Source of the DNA: Ruminococcus_G sp050944435 | GTDB lineage: Bacteria; Bacillota; Clostridia; Lachnospirales; Lachnospiraceae | Reading direction: 5' to 3' | Assembly: GCA_050944435.1 (NCBI GenBank) | Contig: JBMNRB010000014.1 | Coordinates: 1-64,000 of the forward strand | DNA length: 64,000 bases | Shown: positions 42,953-52,400 of the stretch, in pieces | Layout of the letters: every line of letters starts with the position of its first letter | How positions within the stretch are numbered: the first letter of the stretch is position 1 | Notes under the pieces: generated by a model | Seen by the model: only the letters and a program-made list of their open reading frames with translations | Database searches by the model: none | What the model was told of the DNA's origin: nothing | Position numbers and translations under genes: made by a program

Positions 42953-43528
42953 ATGGAGATTACTGGACTGATACAGGGAACAGGAGCACGGCCGGAATGG
43001 ATGCTTATCGTCTGCATTGCAGCTGCGGCCCTTAACTGCTTCTTCGGTTATCGTCTGATTCGATTCTGGGTTTCACTTACCGGTTTTTTAATCGGCGGAT
43101 TTATAGGTTATGTGGTATTGAATCAGTACGTAAATAACATAGGGTACGCAATACTGGCCGGTTTTCTGCTGGGGCTTCTCATCGGGTTCCTGGCATGGCG
43201 TTTTTATCTGGCCGGTATCTTTTTCATGGTGATCATTATGATCTTTTCTTTATTTCTCCGTATTTCTCCGGAAGAGACCTTATATCAGATACTGGTTTTG
43301 ATTATAGGAATTATTGCGGCGCTGGCCGGCGCCATACTGGCGGTAAAGCTGGTTCGGCCGGCGGTGATTATTACCACTGCCGTCAGCGGAGGTTTTTCGG
43401 CGGCGGCTGATTTGTTTATTCTGCTGGGAATGCAAAATATTCTCTGGACTGGGGCAGCAGGAATTCTCATAGCCGCTGCAGGAGCGGGGATACAGTTTTT
43501 GACAACACGTGAAAAGAAAACAGGCTGA
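42953..43528 (+). CDS. DUF4203 / TM7S3-TMEM198-like membrane protein
   Basis: A 191-residue protein with about seven membrane helices and almost no soluble part. GYRLIRFWVSLTGFLIGGFIGYVV and ILAGFLLGLLIGFLAWRFYLAG are typical of the TM7S3/TMEM198-like family, of unknown function. AGGAGG precedes ATG 42953. The two-component system begins 22 bp later, so this protein may act as its membrane input. Confidence 0.75.
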   Translation: MEITGLIQGTGARPEWMLIVCIAAAALNCFFGYRLIRFWVSLTGFLIGGFIGYVVLNQYVNNIGYAILAGFLLGLLIGFLAWRFYLAGIFFMVIIMIFSLFLRISPEETLYQILVLIIGIIAALAGAILAVKLVRPAVIITTAVSGGFSAAADLFILLGMQNILWTGAAGILIAAAGAGIQFLTTREKKTG

Positions 43529-43550
43529 AGAACTACAGGAGGTGCTGAGA

Positions 43551-44231
43551 ATGGAAGCTTTGAAAATTTTGGTAGTGGATGATGAAGCCAGGATGCGCAA
43601 GTTGGTAAAAGATTTTCTGGTAAAACAGGATTTTGCCGTCCTGGAGGCTGAGGATGGAGAACAGGCCCTGGACTTGTTTTTTGAACAGAAGGATATCGCT
43701 ATGGTGATTCTGGATGTGATGATGCCCAAAATGGACGGGTGGTCGGTCTGCCGGGAAATTCGCAAGTATTCCAAAGTGCCCATTATTATGCTGACGGCAA
43801 AAGGAGAAGAGCAGGACGAGCTTCTGGGCTTTGAGCTGGGGGTGGACGAATATATTTCGAAACCTTTCAGTCCTAAAATTCTGGTGGCAAGGGTGGAAGC
43901 CATTCTGAGAAGAACCGGTAAGACGGATGCGGACTCAGTCCTCTCGGCGGGAGGCATCGTGATTGACAAAGCGGCTCATCAGGTCACCATAGACGGAAAA
44001 CAGGTGGAATTGAGCTTTAAAGAGTTTGAGCTGCTGACTTATTTTTTGGAAAATGAGGGAATAGCGCTTTCACGGGAAAAGATTTTGAATAACGTATGGA
44101 ATTACGATTATTTCGGGGATGCCAGAACCATTGACACCCATGTGAAAAAGCTGAGATCAAAAATGGGGAAGAAGGGTGAGATGATACGTACCATCTGGGG
44201 GATGGGGTATAAATTCGAGGTGAACGGATAA
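43551..44231 (+). CDS. OmpR/PhoB-family response regulator
   Basis: A 226-residue regulator; ATG 43551 follows AGGAGGTG. The receiver has the acidic pair in LVVDDEARM, the phospho-Asp in VILDVMMPKMDGW and Lys in ISKPFSP. The C-terminal winged helix has LSFKEFELLTYFLEN and GDARTIDTHVKKLRSK. The kinase gene starts 2 bp later. Confidence 0.93.
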   Translation: MEALKILVVDDEARMRKLVKDFLVKQDFAVLEAEDGEQALDLFFEQKDIAMVILDVMMPKMDGWSVCREIRKYSKVPIIMLTAKGEEQDELLGFELGVDEYISKPFSPKILVARVEAILRRTGKTDADSVLSAGGIVIDKAAHQVTIDGKQVELSFKEFELLTYFLENEGIALSREKILNNVWNYDYFGDARTIDTHVKKLRSKMGKKGEMIRTIWGMGYKFEVNG

Positions 44232-44233
44232 CC

Positions 44234-45697
44234 ATGGCGGTAAAACATTCAATTCGCAGACAGGTAGCCCTGATTTTTATCGGCTTGATGCTTCTGGCGC
44301 TGCTGACGGTGGCGCTGTGCAATCGTTTGTTTCTGGAAGATTATTACGTCGCTTCAAAGATGAAGATCCTGGTGGAAGGGATGGATTTCCTCAATGAAAA
44401 CGATATCTCAGAAGGAAACAGCGATTTTTCTTTGTTCTGTTCCAACAATAATCTGAGTTATGCGGTGGCCAGCGTCAACTACAGCCATGTTTACACCAAT
44501 ATGGTGGAAGAAAACGGAGAGCTTCTGGCAGCCAGACTTTTCGGATACATGGCGGGCATCGACACCAGCGATCCCACGGTGCTGGAGAAGACAGATCAGT
44601 ATACCATACAGAAAAATGAAGATATAAGAAGAGAGACCACTTATGTGGAAATATGGGGAGAGTTGGACAACAGACAGAGCTTTATCATCCGTACGCCGCT
44701 GGAAAGTATTCGGGAAAGCGTAGTCGTTTCCAGCAGATTTTATCTCTATATCGGCCTGAGTGTGGGAATTCTGGCCACCTTCATCATCTGGTTTGTGACA
44801 AAACGGCTGACGCGTCCGGTAATTGAATTAACAGAAATGTCTCAGAAAATGGCGGCGCTGGATTTTGATGTCCGTTATGAGAGCGGAGGCGACGATGAAA
44901 TCGGCGTCCTGGGATATAATTTCAACGCGATGTCGGAGAAACTGGAACGAACAATCTCAGAGCTGAAAAGCGCCAATAACGAGCTGCAGAAAGATATAGA
45001 GAAGAAGACTCAGATTGATGAAATGCGTAAAGAATTTCTGTCCAATGTTTCCCATGAGCTGAAGACGCCCATTGCGTTAATTCAGGGTTATGCGGAAGGA
45101 CTGCAGGATAATATCAATGAGGATGAGGAAAGCCGTCAGTTTTACTGTGAAGTTATCATAGACGAAGCGGTGAAAATGAATAAGATGGTGAAAAAACTGC
45201 TGACGCTGAATCAACTGGAGTTTGGCAATGATCAGATCACCATGGAAAGGTTTGACATTGCATCGCTGATCCGCGGGGTGATTCAGTCTTCCTCCATTTT
45301 AGTGGAGCAGAAGCAGGTACAGGTTATTTTCAATCAGAAGGATCCCGTCTATGTGTGGGGCGATGAATTCAAGGTGGAGGAAGTGGTCACCAATTATTTT
45401 ACCAATGCCCTGAATCACGTGAAAAACGAGAATATTGTTGAGATCCGGTGTATTCTTCAGGAAGAAAAAGTCCGGGTAACGGTATTTAATACGGGAGATC
45501 CCATTCCGGAAGAAGATATTGACAAAATCTGGATTAAATTCTATAAAGTGGATAAAGCAAGAACCAGGGCCTATGGCGGCAGCGGGATTGGTCTGTCGAT
45601 CGTGAAAGCCATTATGGAATCCATGAATCAGCAGTGCGGCGTGAAAAATTACGAAAACGGAGTAGAGTTCTGGTTTGAGCTGGAATCAAAAGCATAA
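44234..45697 (+). CDS. Sensor histidine kinase with HAMP domain
   Basis: A 487-residue kinase. Helices near 10-35 and 170-190 flank an extracellular sensor of about 135 residues, then HAMP (KRLTRPVIELTEMSQ). The phospho-His is in NVSHELKTPIALIQGYAEGL, the N box in VVTNYFTNALNHV, and the G2 box in YGGSGIGLSIVKAIM. The signal is unknown; the sensor has no recognised fold. Confidence 0.93.
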   Translation: MAVKHSIRRQVALIFIGLMLLALLTVALCNRLFLEDYYVASKMKILVEGMDFLNENDISEGNSDFSLFCSNNNLSYAVASVNYSHVYTNMVEENGELLAARLFGYMAGIDTSDPTVLEKTDQYTIQKNEDIRRETTYVEIWGELDNRQSFIIRTPLESIRESVVVSSRFYLYIGLSVGILATFIIWFVTKRLTRPVIELTEMSQKMAALDFDVRYESGGDDEIGVLGYNFNAMSEKLERTISELKSANNELQKDIEKKTQIDEMRKEFLSNVSHELKTPIALIQGYAEGLQDNINEDEESRQFYCEVIIDEAVKMNKMVKKLLTLNQLEFGNDQITMERFDIASLIRGVIQSSSILVEQKQVQVIFNQKDPVYVWGDEFKVEEVVTNYFTNALNHVKNENIVEIRCILQEEKVRVTVFNTGDPIPEEDIDKIWIKFYKVDKARTRAYGGSGIGLSIVKAIMESMNQQCGVKNYENGVEFWFELESKA

Positions 45698-45716
45698 GAA
45701 AACGAGGAGAAAATAA

Positions 45717-46337
45717 ATGATCGCGATAATCGATTATGGTGCAGGCAATATAAAAAGTGTGGAAAAGGCACTGCAGAGACTGGGGGAGGAGGTAATACTC
45801 ACCGGAGACAAAGAAAAAATTCTGGAAGCGGATGGGGTGATTCTGCCGGGAGTGGGAGCTTTCGGCCATGCCATGGACAATCTCCATCAGCGTGATCTGG
45901 TGAAGACGATCAGGGAAGCAGTAAGACGGGAAACCCCCTTTTTGGGAATCTGCCTGGGGCTGCAGCTTCTTTTTGAAAGGAGCGAAGAAAGTCCCGGCAC
46001 GGCAGGGCTTGGTATTTTAAAAGGCGAAATTAAAAAGATTCCCCCAAAGCCGGGGCTTAAGATTCCTCACATGGGATGGAATTCTTTGGAGCTGAAACAT
46101 GACGGCAGGCTGTTTCGGGGAATTACACGGACACCTTACGTATATTTTGTCCACTCCTATTATTTGAAAGCGTCAGAGGAAAACATCGTAACGGCAACCG
46201 CCGGTTACAGTACGACGATCGACGCCTCAGTGGAACAGGGAAATGTTTTTGCCTGTCAGTTCCATCCGGAAAAAAGTTCGGATACGGGACTTCAAATGCT
46301 GAAAAATTTTGCTGATATTGTAAGGGGGGAGGCATAA
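45717..46337 (+). CDS. hisH: Imidazole glycerol phosphate synthase, glutaminase subunit
   Basis: A 206-residue class I glutamine amidotransferase. The nucleophile Cys is in GICLGLQLLFE, and His and Glu are in CQFHPEKSS. It feeds ammonia to HisF, whose gene starts 1 bp after its stop. No other histidine genes are present in the window, so hisHF are separate from the rest of the pathway. Confidence 0.95.
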   Translation: MIAIIDYGAGNIKSVEKALQRLGEEVILTGDKEKILEADGVILPGVGAFGHAMDNLHQRDLVKTIREAVRRETPFLGICLGLQLLFERSEESPGTAGLGILKGEIKKIPPKPGLKIPHMGWNSLELKHDGRLFRGITRTPYVYFVHSYYLKASEENIVTATAGYSTTIDASVEQGNVFACQFHPEKSSDTGLQMLKNFADIVRGEA

Positions 46338-46338
46338 C

Positions 46339-47100
46339 ATGTTTACGAAACGGATTATTCCATGCCTGGATGTAAACGGGGGCCGTGTGGTAAAGGGAGT
46401 TAACTTTGTAAACCTGAAGGATGCCGGCGATCCGGTGGAAATTGCCAAAGCCTATGACAAGGCGGGGGCAGATGAAGTGGTCTTTCTTGACATTACAGCG
46501 TCATCGGACAACAGGGAAACCGTTGTGGATATGGTGAGGGATGTGGCGGCTAACGTTTTTATTCCCTTTACCGTAGGAGGAGGAATCCGGACGGTGGAAG
46601 ACTTTAAAATGCTCCTTCGGGAAGGCGCGGATAAAATTTCGATCAACTCTTCGGCGATTAACCGGCCGGAGCTGATTTCAGAAGCGGCGGCCCAGTTTGG
46701 CAGCCAGTGTGTCGTTGTGGCCATAGATGCAAAACGGCGGCCGGATGGAAAAGGATGGAATATTTACAAAAACGGCGGCCGGATTGATGTGGGCATCGAT
46801 GCGGTGGAATGGGCGAGAAAGGTGGAAAAACTTGGAGCCGGGGAGATTCTGCTGACCAGTATGGACTGTGACGGAACGAAAGCGGGATACGACATCGACT
46901 TAACCAGAACCATTGCAGATAATGTATCCATTCCCGTTATCGCCTCCGGCGGAGCCGGCAGCCTGGAGCATTTTTACGACGCGCTGACCGAGGGAAAAGC
47001 AGATGCAGCTTTGGCTGCGTCCCTGTTCCATTATAAAGAACTGGAGATAAAAGAAGTAAAAGAATACCTGGCGGACCGGGGAGTGCCGGTACGCCTGTAA
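46339..47100 (+). CDS. hisF: Imidazole glycerol phosphate synthase, cyclase subunit
   Basis: A 253-residue (beta/alpha)8 barrel with catalytic Asp in IIPCLDVNGGRVVKG and VVAIDAKRR. GGGIRTVEDF and ASGGAGSLEHF bind the two phosphates. It makes imidazole glycerol phosphate and AICAR. AICAR is also the precursor of ZTP/ZMP-type signals, the ligand of the riboswitch at 13617-13692; the link is general metabolism only. Confidence 0.95.
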   Translation: MFTKRIIPCLDVNGGRVVKGVNFVNLKDAGDPVEIAKAYDKAGADEVVFLDITASSDNRETVVDMVRDVAANVFIPFTVGGGIRTVEDFKMLLREGADKISINSSAINRPELISEAAAQFGSQCVVVAIDAKRRPDGKGWNIYKNGGRIDVGIDAVEWARKVEKLGAGEILLTSMDCDGTKAGYDIDLTRTIADNVSIPVIASGGAGSLEHFYDALTEGKADAALAASLFHYKELEIKEVKEYLADRGVPVRL

Positions 47101-47119
47101 GAGAAAGGAAATAGAAAAG

Positions 47120-47794
47120 ATGCCGCCGATCAGTGGAGAGTGGGCAGAGGCGCTGGCCCCGGAATTTAAAAAGCCCTATTATAAAAAATTATTTCAGACA
47201 GTGTCGGAAGAATACCGGACCCACCGGATTTTTCCTCCGGGAGACGATATTTTCAATGCTTTTCATATGACACCCTTATCCCAGGTGAAGGTGGTGATCC
47301 TGGGACAGGATCCTTATCATGGAGAAGGGCAGGCCCACGGCCTGTGTTTTTCTGTCCGTCCCAATATGGAGATACCGCCGTCGCTGGTGAATATTTATAA
47401 AGAGCTGGAAGAGGATCTGGGGTGTTTCATCCCCAACAACGGTTATCTGGAAAAATGGGCCCGGCAGGGAGTACTGCTGCTGAACACAGTGCTGACCGTG
47501 CGGGCCCATCAGGCGAATTCCCATCGGGGAATCGGATGGGAAGAATTTACCGACGCAGCTATCCGCGTATTGGCCCGGCAGGACAGACCCATGGTATTTA
47601 TTCTGTGGGGAAAGCCGGCGCAGGCAAAAAAAACGATGATTACCAATCCGGAACATCTGGTGCTTCAGTCGGCGCATCCCAGTCCGCTGTCTGCATACCG
47701 GGGATTTTTTGGAAGCAGAGTCTTCAGCAAAACCAATCAATATCTGGAAAGCCACGGTTTGGAACCGATAGACTGGCAGATTGAAAACAGATGA
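47120..47794 (+). CDS. ung: Uracil-DNA glycosylase
   Basis: A 224-residue family 1 enzyme removing uracil from DNA. GQDPYHGEGQAHGLCFSV has the catalytic Asp, LLLNTVLTVRAHQANSH is conserved, and QSAHPSPLSAYRGFF is the Leu/His loop region. It starts 20 bp after hisF. Confidence 0.95.
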   Translation: MPPISGEWAEALAPEFKKPYYKKLFQTVSEEYRTHRIFPPGDDIFNAFHMTPLSQVKVVILGQDPYHGEGQAHGLCFSVRPNMEIPPSLVNIYKELEEDLGCFIPNNGYLEKWARQGVLLLNTVLTVRAHQANSHRGIGWEEFTDAAIRVLARQDRPMVFILWGKPAQAKKTMITNPEHLVLQSAHPSPLSAYRGFFGSRVFSKTNQYLESHGLEPIDWQIENR

Positions 47795-47808
47795 CGGCGG
47801 AGGAAAAC

Positions 47809-49431
47809 ATGAGTAAAAAAAGTTCATCATTTGTGAAACAGGCTACCTTTTTGATGGTGGCAGGACTGATTGTGAGGATCATCGGACTTTTGTATCGCAC
47901 GCCGATGAAGGCGACCATCGGCGGTCTGGGATACGGATATTACGGATATGCATATAATGTTTATAACATTCTGCTGCTGATTTCCGGATACAGTATTCCC
48001 GTGGCGGTATCCAAGCTGATGTCGGAGCGGATTGCGAAAAAGCAGTATCATAATGCCCAAAGGGTTTTCTGGGGAGCGGTGATCTACATCGTTGTTATCG
48101 GTTCACTGGCATCCCTTGTGGCGTTCGTATTTGCCAGACAACTGCTGCCGGCAGGGGCGGAGGGAGCAGTTCTTGCCCTTAGAATTTTAGCACCGGTGAT
48201 TCTGCTGGCGGGGCTTTTGGGAGTACTGCGGGGATATTTTCAGGCAAACAATAACATGATGCCCACTTCAGTATCCCAGATTCTGGAACAGATCGTGAAC
48301 GCGGTGATCAGCGTGGCAGCGGCGTGGTTTTTGGTCAATAACTTTGGAACCACTGAGGAGGCGCGGGCCAGCTACGGAGCGGCAGGAGGTACCCTGGGAA
48401 CGGCGGCGGGAGTTCTGATGGGAATTCTGTTTATGCTGCTGGTTTTCGGCGTGAACAGGAAGGTCATCAAAAAGAGAATACGCCGGGATACCACCGATCA
48501 TGTGGAGAGCGCATCTGAAATAGCCAAAGTGATTCTTTTGATGATGACTCCGGTTATTTTCAGCACCTTTATTTACAATGTCAGTTCCTACATTGACCAG
48601 TCTGTTTTTTCACCGCTGATGTTGGCAAAGGGAGCCAATGCCAACGATATCACGACGATATACGGTGTTTTCAGCGGACAGTATATGGTGCTGATTAATA
48701 TTCCGGTGGCCCTGGCCAACGCCACGTCTACGGCGATGATGCCTCAGGTTACCACAAATTACGCTGTGGGTGATTATGAAGGGGCTACCCAGAAAATCCA
48801 CGAAGCCATTCGGATGACCATGTTTATTGCCATTCCGGCAGCGGTGGGACTGGGAGTGCTGGCGTTCCCCATTATGAATATTCTGTTTCCAGGTTCTCCC
48901 GATGAGGCGGGCTATATGCTGATCCTGGGAGCAGTATCCGTGATTTTCTATTCTCTGTCCACCATCACCAACGGAGTTTTGCAGGGAATCGGAAAACAGC
49001 ATTTGCCGCTGCGCAACGCGGCCATTTCTCTGGTGGTAAATGTGGCGATGCTGGCAGGTTTGACCTGGTTTACCGACTTAGGCATCTACAGCGTACTGCT
49101 GGCCACGATGGGATATTCTCTGTGCATGTGCATTCTGAATAACTTGTCTGTGAGAAAGTATCTGAAGTTTAAGAATGAGCTGGCAGATACTTATGGAAAA
49201 CCTCTGGCGGCGGCGGCCGGCATGGGGATTGTAGCGTGGATGATGTATTACGGACTGAGCATCTTTGTTCCTTCAGAGCTGATCTGTCTGATACCGGCGG
49301 TATTGATTGCCATTTTGGTTTATCTGATTCTCTTTGTGGTGATAACCAAATCTACCGAGCAGCAGATGAGAGCTTACCCCATGGGAAATATCATCGTCAG
49401 GATGATGAAGTTGATGAAAGTGATGAAATAA
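47809..49431 (+). CDS. MOP-superfamily flippase (SpoVB / polysaccharide transporter type)
   Basis: A 540-residue membrane protein with about 14 helices. ATG 47809 follows GGCGGAGG; the frame is open to 47791, overlapping ung. It begins SFVKQATFLMVAGLIVRIIGLLYR, as in the SpoVB/YtgP group, and has GVLRGYFQANNNMMPTSVSQILEQ, the family signature. These proteins flip lipid-linked sugars or lipid II. It could serve cortex synthesis or vegetative wall; the group cannot be split by eye. Confidence 0.88.
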   Translation: MSKKSSSFVKQATFLMVAGLIVRIIGLLYRTPMKATIGGLGYGYYGYAYNVYNILLLISGYSIPVAVSKLMSERIAKKQYHNAQRVFWGAVIYIVVIGSLASLVAFVFARQLLPAGAEGAVLALRILAPVILLAGLLGVLRGYFQANNNMMPTSVSQILEQIVNAVISVAAAWFLVNNFGTTEEARASYGAAGGTLGTAAGVLMGILFMLLVFGVNRKVIKKRIRRDTTDHVESASEIAKVILLMMTPVIFSTFIYNVSSYIDQSVFSPLMLAKGANANDITTIYGVFSGQYMVLINIPVALANATSTAMMPQVTTNYAVGDYEGATQKIHEAIRMTMFIAIPAAVGLGVLAFPIMNILFPGSPDEAGYMLILGAVSVIFYSLSTITNGVLQGIGKQHLPLRNAAISLVVNVAMLAGLTWFTDLGIYSVLLATMGYSLCMCILNNLSVRKYLKFKNELADTYGKPLAAAAGMGIVAWMMYYGLSIFVPSELICLIPAVLIAILVYLILFVVITKSTEQQMRAYPMGNIIVRMMKLMKVMK

Positions 49432-49439
49432 AAGGACAG

Positions 49440-49480
49440 AAAAATCCCCTGCTTCCATTTTCAGGAGGCAGGGGATTTTT
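49440..49480. terminator. Bidirectional terminator between the flippase and dehydratase-activase genes
   Basis: AAAAATCCCCTGC and GCAGGGGATTTTT pair around a loop. A and T runs on both sides fit convergent transcription. Confidence 0.9.
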
Positions 49481-49492
49481 AGTTAAACCTGT

Positions 49493-52400
49493 TTACTGTT
49501 TCATGTTTTTCATAGCCGTTGACAGCATCAGTTTGATCCGGTTAAGCTGATTTACTTCGCTGGCACCGGGGTCATAGTCGATGGCTACGATGTTGGCGTC
49601 GGGATATTCCCGGCGGATTTCCTTGATTACGCCTTTGCCTACGATGTGATTGGGCAGACAGCCAAAGGGCTGGGTGCACACGATATTTTTAGCGTTATTG
49701 TGAATCAGCTCCATCATCTCGCCGGTCAGGAACCAGCCTTCACCGGTCTGATTTCCCATGGAGACGATGGGCGCGGCCATGCGGGCCAGATCTTCGATCC
49801 GTGCCGGCGGATCAAAATGAACGCTCTTTTCAAATTCTTTTGTGGCGGCGCTTCTCAGCCAGTCAATGGCTTTGATTGCCACATTGGCCCATTTGGCCGT
49901 GGATTTTTTCGTTCCCAGGTATTTCGCTTTGAAATTCTGATTATAGAAGCAGTAGCACATGAAGTCGATCAAATCGGGAACAACGGGCTCGGCGCCTTCT
50001 TTTTCCAGCAGTTCTGCCAGATGATTATTGGCGGCAGGCAGGAATTTTACCAGGATCTCTCCCACGATGCCAACCCTGGGTTTTTTCTCATCCGTAATGG
50101 GAAGACGGTCAAAATCCCGGATAATGGTGCGGCAGATTTGTTTGAACCGGGTGTGGCTTAAATGCTTTCCGGAAACATAATCGATGCAGATTTTTTCCCA
50201 TTTTCTATGTAACCGGTTGGCGCTTCCCTTTTTCTTTTCATAGGGGCGCATCCGGTAAAGGCATTTCATGAAGATATCCCCAAATACGGCGGCGTAGGCC
50301 AGACGTCTGGCCAGATCCGGTGTGATCTTAAAGCCGGGATTACTTTCCAGTCCGCTTAAATTGATGGAAATCACGGGAATATGACTCATACCCGCCTTTT
50401 CCAGCGCCCGTCGGATGAAAGCGATATAATTTGAAGCACGGCATCCGCCTCCCGTCTGGGACATGATGATGGCTACATGATCCAGATCATATTTTCCGGA
50501 CAAAAGTGCCTGCATAATCTGTCCAACCACCATCAGGGAAGGATAACAGGCGTCATTGTTGACGTATTTCAGTCCCACGTCCACCGCCTCTTTATTGTCG
50601 TTGGGCAATACCTCCAGATGGTAGCCGGAGGCGTTGAAAGCCGGTTCCAGAAGGCGGAAATGAATGGGTGACATCTGGGGACAGAGGATGGTGTGGGTTT
50701 TCCGCATCTCCTTGGTGAAGGGCACCTTCTTAATAGAAGAAGGCTGGATGGTACGGTTCAGGCACATCTTCTCTCTGGTACGAATGGCAGCCAGCAGGGA
50801 ACGGACGCGAATACGGGCGGCCCCCAGGTTGTTTACTTCGTCTATTTTCAGACAGGTGTAAATTTTTCCGCTGTGGGACAAAATTTCACTGACCTCATCT
50901 GTGGTAACGGCGTCCAGACCGCAGCCAAAAGAATTTAACTGAATCAAATCCAAGTTGTCGTGTTCTTTGACAAAATTTGCGGCGGCATACAGCCTTGTAT
51001 GGTACATCCACTGGTCATTGACACGGATAGGGCGTTCCAAAGGAGCCAGATGAGATACGGAATCCTCTGTCAGCACAGCCACGCCGTAGGAATTGATCAG
51101 ATCCGGAATACCGTGATGGATTTCAGGATCGATATGGTAGGGACGGCCTGCCAGCACGATACCGTGACGGCCGGTCTTTTTCAGGTAATCCAAGGTCTCT
51201 TCGCCTTTGCGCATGATATCTTGTCTCTGCTGGGCCTGTTCCTGCCAGGCCAGATGAGCGGCCTTTCTGACCTCTTCATCGGGGATATCGGGGAATTCCG
51301 CAACCAGCCGTTCCGTCAGTATTTCTTCGCTGGTAAAGGCTACGAATGGATTCCGGAAGAGAATGGAATCGTCATTCAGTTCATCCACATTGTTTTTAAT
51401 ATTTTCCGCATAGGAGGTAACAATGGGACAGTTATAATGATTTACCGAATCCTCAAATTCCACCCGTTCATAGGGTACGCAGGGGTAGAAGATAAACTTT
51501 ACGCCCTGACGAATCAGCCAGGTAACGTGACCGTGAGCCAGTTTGGCCGGATAACATTCCGACTCGCTGGGGATGGATTCAATACCCAGTTCGTAGATTT
51601 TTCTGGTGGAGGTGGGAGATAAAACCACCTGATATTTCAGCTCGGTAAAAAAGGTAAACCAGAATGGATAATTCTCAAACATGTTGAGGACTCTGGGGAT
51701 ACCCACCTGACCCCGGACCGCTTTGTCCGCCGGCAGGGGTTCATAGCCGAAAATTCTTTCATATTTATATTCAAATAAATTGGGAATGTGATCTTTGTTC
51801 TTTTCTTTTCCAATTCCCCGTTCACACCGGTTTCCGCTGATAAACTGACGGCCGCCGCTGAAACGATTGATGGTCAGACGGCAGTTGTTGGTACAGCCTT
51901 TGCAGTTTGCCATGGAAGTGGTGTACTGCAGCGTGTTGATCTTTTCAATGGGGAGCATAGTGGTGGTGCTGCCTTCCTCGTACCGTTCCCGGGCGATCAG
52001 CGCGGCGCCGAAAGCACCCATGATGCCGGCGATATCGGGACGAACTGCCTCGCAGTCTGCGATCTTTTCAAAACTGCGCAGCACAGCGTCATTATAGAAG
52101 GTGCCGCCCTGTACCACAATATGTTTTCCAAGTTCTGAAGCATCAGATACTTTAATCACCTTGTACAGCGCGTTTTTGATCACGGAGTAGGCCAGCCCGG
52201 CGGAGATATCGGCAACTTCAGCTCCCTCTTTCTGAGCCTGTTTTACTTTTGAATTCATAAACACTGTACAACGGGTTCCCAAATCAATGGGATTTTTGGC
52301 AAACAGCGCGGCTTTGGCGAAGTCCTCCACGGAATAATTCAAAGATTTGGCAAAAGTTTCGATGAAAGAACCGCAGCCGGAGGAGCAGGCCTCGTTTAAC

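Noticed and set aside
42595..43035. A plus-strand frame of 146 codons
   Set aside because: It runs through two terminators and the antisense strand of tRNA-Val.
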